Of a stretch of DNA of 64,000 nt, positions 21,327 to 31,920 are shown piece after piece. The position numbers and the translations under genes are program-made. Positions within the stretch are counted from its first letter, which is position 1. Each line of letters opens with the position of its first letter. Below the pieces are notes generated by a model. It did not search any database. It had not been told where the DNA came from and was given only the letters and a program-made list of their open reading frames with translations. Origin of the DNA: Brachionus manjavacas (lineage: Eukaryota; Rotifera; Eurotatoria; Ploima; Brachionidae). Where the stretch lies: contig JAHQIY010000015.1 of assembly GCA_019054805.1 (NCBI GenBank), positions 1,062,001 to 1,126,000 of the forward strand, written 5' to 3'.

Positions 21327-24300
21327 ATGGAACAAGACGACGTCCAATCCTTGTCATCGGGCACCAACATCTCGAGCGAAAACGCAGCCGAGAGCGCAAA
21401 GAAGACAAGAAAAAGCGGCCGCAAGCAATTCAGCCAGGCACCGGACACAGCCGCGAAGCCAGCATGCAAAGAGCCGACCGAGTGGAAACTCGGCGACTAC
21501 TGCGAGTCGTGTGACCACACCAAAAGCTGGTACCGGTGCAAAATAATCCAGGTCGAGGACCAGCGAGTCAAGGTGCATTTTTGCGGATGGAACTCCAGAT
21601 ACGACACATGGCTGCCCAAGGACTCGAGCAAAATCAGGGCCGAGAAAAAGCCGACCAAGCCAAAAACAGTGGAGACCAAGGAGCAAACGGCTGCCAGAAA
21701 ACACGACACTCTGCCCAACGGCACCCAAGTAATGGCCAAATGGATCGACGAGACCTACTACCCGGCCAAGATAGCCCGTTCCCTCACCAAAAACCAGCTG
21801 CCCTACTACGAAGTCAAGTTCTATGACGGCATCAGAAAAACTGTCCGCTTCAACAACCTCAGAGTGGCCGAGAGCAAAGAACTGGCTGTGCTCGAGCCGA
21901 GCACCAGCGAGCACGCGAAGCCCGAGAAGACCGAGGAGGTCTGCAAGCGGAGAGCCGAGGCAGAGCTTCTTCTGGCCATCCAGGAGCCCGTGCTCTTGGC
22001 AAACGAGCTGGAGAAGGCGAGCACCCAAGCAGACAGAGTGGAGGCCGAGGCCACCGAGCAGAGAAGCGAGGCGCATTCAGCGCGCAAGTCTCTCCGGGTC
22101 AAACGCCTGAGGACGTTTACCGAGGAGATTGTGTTCGACTCGCCGTCCAGCTCCATTGCCTACAATTTGTCCTCGATGAAAAAAGAAAGATCGCCCGAGG
22201 CCGAGCAGAGAAAAACAGCGGCCAAAAAAGCGTGCAAAAAAAGTGTGCTGCCTAGCGCTGACCAGCAGACTGGCCAGATTGACGACGAGAAACGCAAGCG
22301 CAAGAAGAGCAAAAAAGACAAACGCAAGCTGTTCGAAGAGCTGATACGAAACAGCAAAATGCAGCTGGAAAAGCAGCAGAAATTGATTGCCAAGCAGCTT
22401 GAGGAGCACAGCTTGAAAAAGTCGCAGAAAAAGCTGCAGAAAATGATCAAAAAGCACCAGGAGCTGATCAACAGCGAGGCCAGCATCGACCACCTGCTGC
22501 CCATTTCATGCACCGTCCACAATTGTACAAAAACATTCCGCAAGCAAAGTCTCCTCGACTACCACCTCAAGTACCATCATTATGTCAACCAAGAGCCAAG
22601 CGCAAAGACAAACGAGACCAGGAAGAGTGCGAAGCCGAAAAAAAAGAAAAAAGCCACATTTGAAGACTATTCGTGCGGCATGGGCCTCAAGTCAGACGAC
22701 GAAGTAGACCCGTACGAGGTGATACACTGCAAGTGCAGCAACAACACAAACAAGGGCTTCATGATCCAGTGCGAGGTCTGTTTGTGTTGGCAGCATGGCG
22801 ACTGCGAGGGCATACGCTCGAACAAACAGGTGCCGGACAATTATTTGTGCTGGGTGTGCAGTGAGCCGGCAAACAATTTGAAAAATTTGAAGTACCAGAG
22901 CTGGATAAAGTCGCGCATCGAGAGCCAGAGACGCGATGCCTGCGAGACCGAGTCCGAGGAGCTCAGCAGACTGAAAATGCTCAACGAATGCTCCAAGCAG
23001 TACTATGGCCTCAATTTGCTCATGTACACTCTGGAATTTCAGATGTCGCTGTTCAATCAATTGGTTAGCAAGAGCAAGAGCAGTATGGAGCCCGTGGAGC
23101 AGTGTGTGGACGCCAATGCTGATGTGGACTATGACGACGACACCTATGACCAGTTGAATAGGCTTTCGCACAACATCACTCATTTGCAGGATTCTATTGC
23201 CAAACAGTTCAATGAATTTGACTCCAAATTGGAAGGTAATTAGAAATGTTTGATAAAATTTTTTTTTTCTTTTGCCGACTTGGTCATGAATTCAAAATTA
23301 GCAGTTTTTCTTCTTAAATCAAAAATTAACCTTTTGCTGCTCAATTAAACGTAAATTTGTGCAGTTAAATGACAAAAAATTCGGAAAAAATGTGGAAACT
23401 AAACTTTTGCAAAATAATGGATCCAATTTTTTTGAAAAAAATGCTTTCTACCGTAAAATGAATCATCAAGGCATTTTTTTAATCCGAATGTGGATCCAGA
23501 GTTGTTTGTTAAAAGTCTCAAGTCCAAGTCAAAGACTTTAATTTAAAAAAAAAAATCCAAAAACTTTTCAATTTTTTTTTCACGATGAATAAACATGACT
23601 AGAAAATTCCTAAAGATTTTAATTATAAATTGTCTTAATCTTGGTGACTCGTGAAGTTCCGAGATTCCAAAGTCACTTTTTTCTCCTGTTTTCCATGTGC
23701 TGGAGAAGGCGAACACCCAACAACATACTGTCAAAGCATTTTTCCAGTCTTTTATTGCTTAACATGATCGTGGGATTTTTGCTTTCAATGAATGTGGAGA
23801 CTTTTTGACTAAAATTGCAAGAAAACTTTGAAATATGGCAAATCAATATTCATTAGACAACCCATTAGTACATAAATTTTTTCATGTAAAGCCTGATCCA
23901 GCAGATTTGATAAAAAAAAGTCCGGACTTGGACTTTAATTTGGGATTTTTAAACAACGCTGTGTGAATCCATTATTTCTGTAAAAATAATTTTATTTTTT
24001 TCTAATTTTTTTTAAGATTTTAACATAAACAAAAGTTGATGTTAAATTGAGAAAAAGAAGTCGAAATTTTATTTTCGATATTTTACGTAAATTTACGTAA
24101 CAAATGGCTAATTTCAATAGTCATGTCATCACTGTGAACTAATAAAAATTAAAATTTTAGAAATAAGAGAATTCAAATTTACAAAAAAAAAACAAAATTT
24201 TTACAAAGTTTAAAATTTATTTGGCCTTAAATTATTCAAGTTTTTAAATGAATTTGATGAGTTAAGTTGGTACAGGGAACCATTAGAAAGTGCAACTAGC

Positions 24301-25793
24301 CATTCTAAATTTTGGTTAAAAATACAAAATATGAAAAAATGTTAAAGCTTTAAATCGGACTGGGAAAAGCAATTTTCTGTAAAATGTAGCAATTAATACA
24401 TCCTCTGTACCACCACTTAAATTTGAATTGGATTTTTAATAATGTAAGAAAATATCCCTAATTCACAATTGACTGAATTTTTCAGATAAATTGCAGAGTT
24501 TTGCAGAATCAGTATATTGATGGTATGAAGAAGAAATCAGTTGCTACAATTTACAGAAAATGCTTTGACCGGTCAGAATTTAACTTTGACAACTTAAATT
24601 TAATTTAACAGAAAAATGAAGATTAGAATTTTTCATTTTTTGTTTTTGTTTTTTGTACCAAAATTATACAGACTAGGAAAAAGCTGTTTGCCAAGGTACA
24701 ATTTCTTTACTAATACGATAGTTAATGCTCGGCACCAATTATCATATGATGTTATATAGCCAAAAACGATTGATATATTTTAGAACAAATGGACAATCTT
24801 TTGAAAGATTAAAATATTGCTTTTAATGGTCTGGTTAAGCCGGACTTCACGCGTAATCATCATCATCAATATTATTATATTCATTAAATTTAATTATTTC
24901 GCCTCGCGTCCTCGACAGTCAACGCTCCAACCCTTAACAGTTTCAAGGCCCGCCTCGACATACATCTTGCCCGCACGAACACTACCACCACCTAAACCTC
25001 AACGACCAACCATGGCCCAGTCAGTGAGACAGTGAGTTGAAGGCCTGGGCAGCCCCAGAAGCGTTTTCGCTAGGACTGGGGGGGGGGGGTCTTAGCTCGA
25101 ACACTCATCGTCCCACATTCCTTCTCGCCAAACGCACAACCAGTCATCATAGCGATTCAAGTTGTTTTGGATTTCTCGCAGGGTGCTTCCCTGCTATGAC
25201 TCAATTTATTATTATTATTATTATTATTATTTGTTTTAAATTAGAATATTATTTTGGAAAATAAATTTTATATTTTATTAAACTGGCAAAAAGGATCCGG
25301 ATTTTAGGGATAGCCTGAATAATTTGTGTGTTTTAAAAAATTAATCTTAAATTAAACACAGATTTTTGGCACCAAAAATAAATTGATCAAAATTTTTTTA
25401 AATACTAAAATCTCTTATATTTATAGAATATTTAAATGTTGGTTAAGATTTTTTTATTTTTATCGCGAAAAATAAGATATTGAAAGGTGAATTATTTTTC
25501 ACTAGACAGACACTGATCAGCCATTTATTAGTTCTAAATTTAATTTAAATTTGACATTCTTTGGAATAAATTCAATAAAAAATGATCAATTTCTTTTCAA
25601 CATAAAAAATCATTTTTGCAATTTGATATTCAAGATCCCTCGGTTTTTTCTAAAATTTATTTAAATTCATAAATTATAATTTTAAAATTTTTTTATTTAA
25701 GAGTATGAATCGACTTATCCTATGGATGAAAGCATTGATATGCAAAATTTCAATTTAGAACAACTTTATAAACAATTGCAGTCTATTGTATAA
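21327..25793 (+). CDS. PHF20: PHF20/MBD-R2-type double Tudor, C2H2 and PHD protein, two exons
   Basis: Exon 1 is 21327-23235; a 2,466-nt intron follows; exon 2 is 25702-25793 (TAA). The junction gives LE|EYESTYPMDES in frame and 666 aa. PHF20 proteins are readers in the NSL/MOF histone H4 acetyltransferase complex in the nucleus. Seen: Tudor 1 at about 53-105 (WKLGDYCESC..SWYRCKI...HFCGWNSRYDTW), Tudor 2 at about 129-187 (AKWIDETYYPAKI...VKFYDGIRKTVRF), a Lys/Gln-rich coiled coil at about 330-380, a C2H2 finger at about 394-417 (CTVHNC...YHLKYHH) and a PHD finger at about 464-514 (HCKC...CEVCLCWQHGDCEG...CWVC). Exon 1 is far richer in G/C than its surroundings. The start is the first ATG; the 5' UTR lies in AT-rich DNA. 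Confidence 0.88.
23500..23720 (+). repeat. Interspersed AAGTCC repeat in the PHF20 intron
   Basis: Contains CTCAAGTCCAAGTC and then AATTGTCTTAATCTTGGTGA. A similar order of motifs recurs in inverse orientation at 54510-54670. A second fragment with AAGTCCGGACTTGGACTT lies at about 23917-23960. Confidence 0.5.
24830..25232 (+). mobile_element. 5'-truncated non-LTR retrotransposon tail in the PHF20 intron
   Basis: A patch of higher G/C reads VNAPTLNSFKARLDIHL (about 24919-24969) before a stop at about 24993. That phrase is typical of the extreme C-terminus of CR1/L2-like reverse transcriptase polyproteins. About 200 bp of non-coding 3' UTR follow, including an 11-G run at 25079-25089, and then an (ATT)n tail at 25207-25232. 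Same strand as the host gene. The 5' boundary is uncertain. Confidence 0.5.
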
Positions 25794-26111
25794 TTTTTGG
25801 TTGTTGTTGTTGTTTTTTTTTTCGCTCGCCGGTTACTGCCATTATATATTTTCGTTTGTAATGAAATGTCTGAGTTAATCAAGTTTTTTTTTGTTTTTTT
25901 TTACAAGCGTATTTTATTTTAACTCAGAATGTAATGTAAGATCTTGACAAACTTTTGTTTATTGTTAATTTCTTTTTCTTTTTACCAAAATATTGTTTGA
26001 ATAAAAAAATTGATTAATTTTTTTTTTGATTACTAAGGAAAATGGGATTTTATTTGAAAATATGAAAAAAAGAAAATGATAACAAATCACATCCAAACCA
26101 AAAATATGAAA
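25794..26111. other. 3' flank of the PHF20-like gene
   Basis: T-rich 3' UTR-like DNA with several A-rich polyadenylation-like motifs. Nothing else is recognised. Confidence 0.4.
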
Positions 26112-26229
26112 GCCTAGAACACCCGGTATTCCCAGGCGGTCACCCATCCAAGTACTAACCGGGCTCGACGTTGCTTAACTTCGGTGATCGGACGAGAACC
26201 GGTGTATTCAACGTGATATGGTCCTAGGC
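26112..26229 (-). rRNA. 5S rRNA copy 8
   Basis: Full-length consensus copy on the minus strand. It is exactly 279 bp from copy 9, a surviving tandem pair. Confidence 0.97.
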
Positions 26230-26390
26230 ATTTAAACTTTCTTTTTTAGACAAATTTATTTAATTTTAGTTCATTTTCAGATAAAAATGATTTAAAGATT
26301 TTATTTTCAATATATTTTATAAAAAAACAAGAACTGTTCAATTAAAATGTAATTATTTAAATATTTTAAAAAAGCACTTGAAAAAAGAAA

Positions 26391-26508
26391 GCCTAGAACA
26401 CCCGGTATTCCCAGGCGGTCACCCATCCAAGTACTAACCGGGCTCGACGTTGCTTAACTTCGGTGATCGGACGAGAACCGGTGTATTCAACGTGATATGG
26501 TCCTAGGC
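26391..26508 (-). rRNA. 5S rRNA copy 9
   Basis: Full-length consensus copy. The 161-bp spacer to copy 8 carries the AACAGTTCTTG and AAATTTGTCTAA motifs seen in the other 5S spacers. Confidence 0.97.
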
Positions 26509-26767
26509 ATTTAAACTTTATATTTTAGACAAATTTATTTAATTTTAGTTCATTTTCAGATAAAAATGATTTAAGTTTTTATTTTGAATATATTTTTATT
26601 AAAAAAACATGAACTGTTCGATTAAATTTTAATTATTTAAATATTTTTAAAAAAGAAATTAAAAAACAATAAAATAATTGAACATTATCCGAAAAAAAGT
26701 CCTTTTTTAATTTATTCCCTTTTAATTAAATTTATAATCTAGAGAATTTTGTTCTGAAAGATAAAAG

Positions 26768-26950
26768 ATGGAGGTTGTTTCTTCGAGAAGACCATGTATT
26801 GTCTATATGAATGTCAATTTCTTATGGCTCATTTTGCTCATTTTGCCTAATTCGTTGTTTTTGACTTTAAAAAACCATAGTTTAATCAAAAGAGAGACTT
26901 CGCCAGACGTCTTTAGCTTTGGAAAGAAAGAACGAATAGTTAGATGGTGA
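26768..26950 (+). CDS. Possible short secreted peptide precursor (neuropeptide-like ORF)
   Basis: A 60-aa ORF. From the second Met it reads MNVNFLWLILLILPNSLFLT, a good signal peptide, then KNHSLIKR, then ETSPDVFSFGKKER and a short end IVRW. Dibasic KR before and GKK after the nonapeptide would release ETSPDVFSF with a C-terminal amide. I recognise no known family. The ORF may continue through a donor such as GTTAGA. Chance occurrence in AT-rich DNA is a real alternative. Confidence 0.3.
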   Translation: MEVVSSRRPCIVYMNVNFLWLILLILPNSLFLTLKNHSLIKRETSPDVFSFGKKERIVRW

Positions 26951-27295
26951 TTACACAACGGAGTCAGTATTGGCATGATTAATCAATTTGATTTTGCAAA
27001 ATTATCTGCTTCTTGTTCATACCGATGAATGGCTAATAATCACAAGCAACAAAAAATTACAGTTAACCTTAATTTGAGCACTAACTGACTTACCTGGGTC
27101 TCGCTAGAAACAAAGATAATTCGATAAATTTTTTGTCGGGTAAGTAATCCTAAAAAAAGTAATCCCAAAAATTAATCAATTAGTTTAACTATTAGTTTAA
27201 ACATATAAAAATATAAAAAAATTATATAAAAATTTTATTTTTATTTTATTTTATTTAACTTTATTTTAATTTTTTATTTATTTTTTTTTTTTTTT

Positions 27296-27355
27296 AATCT
27301 GAAGGAGCTCTAGCTCGGTACAGATATACAAATAAATAAATAAATAATAAATAAG
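27296..27355 (+). repeat. Retroelement-like 3' end with (TAAA)n tail
   Basis: GGAGCTCTAGCTCGGTACAG is followed at once by a TAAA-type tail. Two minus-strand relatives lie at 28270-28305 and 28405-28440 (GGAGCTTTAGTTCGCTACAG), with A/T-rich tails leading the other way. Confidence 0.4.
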
Positions 27356-27469
27356 CAAATAATGTTTTCGTCAAAGAAAATTTTAATAAAAATTCCACTA
27401 TTTCAATAAAAACCTTCTTTTTCTTTAACCCAAACCCATGTAAATTAGAAGCAGGTGCAGCCAGTCGAG

Positions 27470-27670
27470 ATCCGGATCACTGACCAGGTATAGGTAACAG
27501 CGGCTAAGGCCAAAGGGGTCCGGGGCGAAGCCCTGGTTTAGGGTTTTAGGTAAGCACAAGATAAAGGTTTTTTAATTAAATAAGCTTTAACTTTGATTTG
27601 GGGGTCTATTTTTTAATTTTGAATAGGCGAAAAGTTTATTGAAATTAGCAGGGGAGGAAAATAATGTGCT
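27470..27670 (+). repeat. Interspersed repeat, copy 2 of 2
   Basis: Starts in a G-rich patch (GGGGTCCGGGGCGAAGCCC) and runs into sequence matching 20700-20830. The phrase GGGGTCCGGGG also occurs near 33650 in the MULE-like element. Confidence 0.4.
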
Positions 27671-28509
27671 CAATTTTGTTACTTTTAATCAATTTTTAAT
27701 CATTGATGAATCATTTATTAAAAAATAATCAATGACTTTTTAATCTTTTTTAAATATTTTTGAAAAATTCTATAAATAACAAATTTTATAGAATTTTTCA
27801 AAAATTTTATTCAACCTTTTGACACCAAAGATCAACTAATGGTTTCAATATACTTTTAAACCAAGCTTAGAAGGTTTAGTCAAACTAACGAAGAACAAAA
27901 TGTATAAAATGAGTAAAATGTGTAGAACTCTAACCTAAAGTATAAAAATGATAACTCTTTTCATAGTAAGTCATATTAACAGCCACCGTCAATAGGTGAA
28001 AAGAGAATGAAGATAGTAGGTGAAAGACAGCTTCCTTTTATAATTATAAAAATTAAATTTTATTTATTTTTTTATTATAGGAATATCACTAAATGGATAT
28101 TTATATTTACTATTTGAATGTTAAAATAAAATTTTTTTGTTTATTTATTTATTGTCATAATTATTATAAAAGATTTAAAAAATGAGTACATATAAATTAT
28201 TAATAAGTATTAGAAAATTTAATATTGAGTGTAACAAAAATACTAATAAATTAAAAAACAGCTTTTATTTTTTTTTTGTAACGACCTAGAGCTCTTTGAG
28301 AATAAATTAAAAAATAAAACATTAGAATAAAATTAATAAAATAAATAAAAATAAAGTAAATAAGTTAAAATAAGGAAAAGTAAAAAAAAATTTATTTTTT
28401 TGTTTTCTGTAGCGAACTAAAGCTCCTCTAGACTAAATTATAAATTGAAGAAAAATTCAAGAAAAGATTCTTTGATAATTTTTGATAATGTTTTTGAAGA
28501 ATTGTGGTC

Positions 28510-28811
28510 GAAGAATTTGGACACAAACAGCAAGCTACGTCCAGGAGCCAAACGATCCCTCGTTCGACAACGACTTCAAACACATGGTATATAACAGCAT
28601 TGACGAAATTTTCAAACAAGCAACAAACAAGGATGAAACGACACTAACGATACTTGAATAAATAACAGTAATAATCAAATCAACCAAAAACAAAGCAGCA
28701 CCAGGACCGGATCAAATCAACAATAGTTTACTCAAAATACTTCCAAGAGAATTTCGTCAAATTCTTGTAAAGATATGCAATGCGTCAATAACACTGGGAC
28801 ACGTACCGTAA
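28510..28811 (+). mobile_element. LINE reverse transcriptase fragment (degenerate)
   Basis: The frame reads SYVQEPNDPSFDND..., an in-frame TAA at about 28660, then STKNKAAPGPDQINNSLLKI and ...LGHVP followed by TAA. KNKAAPGPDxI..xLLK is the well-known RT motif preceding the finger domain of non-LTR elements. The fragment is truncated at both ends and ends about 70 bp before 5S copy 10. Confidence 0.7.
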
Positions 28812-28882
28812 AAAATCTAAGTCGAGAATTGAAAAGTAAATTAAGAGAATTATCAAAAAATATTTAAAAATTAAAAAAGAAA

Positions 28883-29000
28883 GCCTAGAACACCCGGTAT
28901 TCCCAGGCGGTCACCCATCCAAGTACTAACCGGGCTCGACGTTGCTTAACTTCGGTGATCGGACGAGAACCGGTGTATTCAACGTGATATGGTCCTAGGC
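28883..29000 (-). rRNA. 5S rRNA copy 10
   Basis: Full-length consensus copy. It borders the low-coordinate end of the inverted, permuted copy of the 44.2-47.3 kb locus. Confidence 0.97.
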
Positions 29001-29472
29001 ATTTAAACTTTCTTTTTTTGATAATTTTGTTTAGTTTTAAGTCATTTTATGGATAAAACTTTAATTTAATAAAATGTTTACATTGTTCTTTGTTAGATAA
29101 TTTCTATATTATAAAAGGTTTTTTAGTTAAAAATACTTACAATTTTTTTCTTTATTTTTTGAAAATCATGAACTGACGAATTTTTTTTTTATTAAAATCT
29201 TATTTAAAATATTTGTTTCAGATAAATTTAAAATAGAAAAATAGAAAAAAAACTAAAAGATCAAAGAGAATTTTTATTAAGATTAATTTTTTTTAAGATA
29301 AATTTAAAAAATAAAAAATATTAAAAGATGTCGTTTTAAACAAATATTTTATTTCAAATAGTAAAAAAATTAAATATTTTAAATATTCAAAAAAAAGTTA
29401 ATTTGAAAAACCTTAAATACCACGTTTGATATTATGTATAAATAGACGTTAAAAATTATTCAAAATTAAATT

Positions 29473-29607
29473 AATAAACTTAATACTTTATTAAAAAAGT
29501 ATGTACCATTTAATTATAAATCTTCAACTACTTCAGTGAAGAATGCATTGATGGAGCTTTGGTCTTTTTAGATCTTTGATCGTATCAAAGCAGAGAAGTA
29601 GTTTTTT
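29473..29607 (+). ncRNA. Structured small-RNA element, copy A5
   Basis: Stem strands at 29526-29534 and 29595-29603, donor-like GTATGT at 29499 and a T7 run after the stem. It carries GGAGCTTTGG instead of GGATCTTTGG, a change shared only with A11, showing that the two are paralogous through the large duplication. Confidence 0.6.
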
Positions 29608-30257
29608 TAATTTAAATACATGAAATTTTCAAGACAAAATTTTGACTATTGTGTTTTTAAATAAAATTTTTAAATATATTTACTAATAGATGGTGTAAAA
29701 CTTAAATGTAAAAAGTTTGACAATTTTTGAAGAATAAGTTTTCTACCGATATTCATTATCAATATTCTAGAACTCAAGCGCATTCTGTAGTAGAATTTCG
29801 TTTTATTTTCAGTAACTTATTCAATCAAGAGAATGAAATTTAGAAAATTCATTTTGTCTGAGAGGGTGAAATTCAAAGAAATTTTAAATTTTTAAATTCA
29901 TAATTGGCAACCTTGTATGCCCTTTAAATAAAGAATAATCTTTAGAATGTTATTTAAAAAAAGAAAACTTAAAACCAGGGTTAAGCGATGAAAAATTGGG
30001 GTAAAGCGGTAGCGTCGTTAATTTCAGCTGACAAAGCTGACAAAAAAATAGAACAATGGAGCTAAATTTATTAACCTCATATTTGCCTTCAATTAAACCA
30101 TCTTACTAAATATGTGAGTTAAAACCTTGGGTCAAAAAGGTAAATTTTTCTCACTGCTAATTTATAGAAAAATTTATTTCAATGAAATATTATTCCTCTA
30201 AGTAGGCTCATTAAAGATAAAAATTTGTTCAAAACCAAATGTTAATAAAACTTTTCT
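29608..30257. other. Inverted copy of the CocE 3' flank
   Basis: 650 bp matching, in inverse orientation, the DNA downstream of the CocE-like gene (44730-45380). Shared phrases include the TGTATGCCCTTTAAATAAAG region and ACCAGGGTTAAGCGATGAAA. Non-coding. Confidence 0.75.
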
Positions 30258-30740
30258 CTAAAAACAATTCTTATTCAAATCATTGCTTTTAAAATGTATT
30301 CGAGAAGTCATTCCATTTGAAGGCAAACCGTAATATATTGTTTGAGTGCTCTTGATTGCTGGACCCATGTCAAACGCTAATTTGTTTCCAGTATTCAAAT
30401 TGGCACTGATAATCGGATAAAAACTGCTAGTAATTGCCAATCTTACTCTATGACCTGGCAAAAATGTATGTCCCATTTCGTGCATATCAATTGTCAAATT
30501 GTAAATTTGATTCGGTTCCATCAAAACTTCTTTGTCAAATCCATATCTGTATCTTGTTCTCAATTGAAATGTTCCCCTAGAGCCAAGTTTAATAGAACGC
30601 TCGTTTTCGTCAACATCCATCAAAAACGCCACAAAATCTGTATCCCTCACACTTGATGAAAATGTCAATTCTAGTTTTACATCACCAAATATTGTAAAAG
30701 CTTGTTTAACCACTTCACTTGTATAGACCAAAAATTAATT
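30258..30740 (-). pseudogene. CocE-like hydrolase, 3' fragment (duplicated pseudogene)
   Basis: 157 codons almost identical to the last 157 residues of the gene at 42969-44729. One visible amino-acid difference is SSSVRDT for SSNVRDT. An in-frame TAA lies just upstream of VYTSEVVKQAF, where the intact gene has NRSDFL, and homology to the CDS ends there. It keeps only the C-terminal jelly-roll domain and lacks the catalytic Ser/Asp/His, so it cannot be an active enzyme. It is part of the inverted permuted duplication. Confidence 0.92.
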
Positions 30741-31085
30741 TCTATTCAAAACTGTTCGGAATTAAAAGAGTGCACTGAATTTGTCTTTATTAAGGACCTC
30801 ATTGTTTGAAAAATTTCTAAAGTTTATTAGACCGTTTTGTGATTTTTTTTTATTTGAACGAAACAAATCTACCTCCAAAAAACTTATATGGTAATATTTT
30901 AACTATTTTTTTAGACCAGTTTCTAAAATTTTAACAATTTGTTGTGATGTTCAGTTATGGTCTATGGTTGTTATTTTAATTCATTTAAAATTATTTAAAA
31001 TTAAATTTGTAAATTATATTAAAAAAAAACAAATTGTTCAGTTTTTATTGCTGAATAAAAGGATGTTTAATATGTTTATGTTTTT
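30741..31085. repeat. Inverted copy of the 47.03-47.35 kb segment
   Basis: Matches 47030-47350 in inverse orientation (for example TTTTTATTGCTGAATAAAAG, TCTACCTCCAAAAAACTTAT and TGCACTGAATTTGTCTTTAT). In the source the segment lies downstream of the CocE gene; here it is joined to the other side of the CocE fragment. Confidence 0.85.
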
Positions 31086-31174
31086 ATTTTCAATATATTT
31101 TTTTAAAAGAACAAGAACTGTTCAATTAAATTTTAATTATTTAAATATTTTTAAAAAGAAATTGAAAAAAGAAA

Positions 31175-31292
31175 GCCTAGAACACCCGGTATTCCCAGGC
31201 GGTCACCCATCCAAGTACTAACCGGGCTCGACGTTGCTTAACTTCGGTGATCGGACGAGAACCGGTGTATTCAACGTGATATGGTCCTAGGC
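31175..31292 (-). rRNA. 5S rRNA copy 11
   Basis: Full-length consensus copy. It bounds the high-coordinate end of the permuted duplication and also belongs to an inverted duplicate of 18.36-18.79 kb. Confidence 0.97.
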
Positions 31293-31468
31293 ATTTAAAC
31301 TTTCTTTTTAAATATATTTTAAGTACAAAATTAGCAAAAGATGTCTATTTTTTATTAAATTTTATCATGGATAATTTCAAAATTATAAAAAAGTTAATAA
31401 AAAAAAACGCTCGTGTGATCTAGTCTATATGAATAAATAAATTTTCAAAATAATTAAATGTTAGAATT

Positions 31469-31601
31469 AATAAACAAATAACTTTATTAAAGAAGTATGT
31501 ACCATTTAATAATAAATCTTCAACTACTTCAGTGAAGAATGCGTTGATGGATCTTTGGTCTTTTTAGATCTTTGATCGTATCAAAGCAGAGAAGTAGTTT
31601 T
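31469..31601 (+). ncRNA. Structured small-RNA element, copy A6
   Basis: Stem strands at 31522-31530 and 31591-31599, donor-like GTATGT at 31495. Only four Ts plus A follow. The upstream DNA as far as 5S copy 11 is a near-perfect inverted match to the A3/5S-4 interval. Confidence 0.58.
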
Positions 31602-31920
31602 ATCTATAAAAATGAAAATATATGTAATATGAAAATATATGTAATGTAGTTTTATAAAATTTAAATAAATAAAATAAAATTAATTATTTAATTTCTACAC
31701 TTTTCAAGATAAAATTAAAAATATCAAGATTAAGTCCTTTTTTGCATTTATTTAAAAGTCTTGATATTGAATCTCAATTATCTTTTAAAAAAAATTAAAT
31801 TACACCCGACAATTAACAGAACTATTAGATTGGCAAGTTAACAACTTTCGCAAAAAATTTTAAGTTTTCAACTAAATTTTAATTATTTAAATATTTTTAA
31901 AAAGAAATTGAAAAAAGAAA

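Larger units (their letters stand above)
26951..28509. other. Repeat-rich gene-free region
   Basis: Contains A/T simple sequence ((TAAA)n and poly-T tracts), three short related element ends (27296-27335, 28270-28305, 28405-28440) and an interspersed repeat at 27470-27670. No complete gene is seen. Confidence 0.45.

Noticed and set aside
21354..23183. Several long ORFs on both strands within the PHF20-like exon
   Set aside because: Shadows created by the GC-rich real frame; none shows domain features, while the main frame has Tudor, C2H2 and PHD motifs.
31085..31221. ORF continuing through 5S copy 11 (part of 30964-31221)
   Set aside because: Chance open frame across a 5S gene on the opposite strand.
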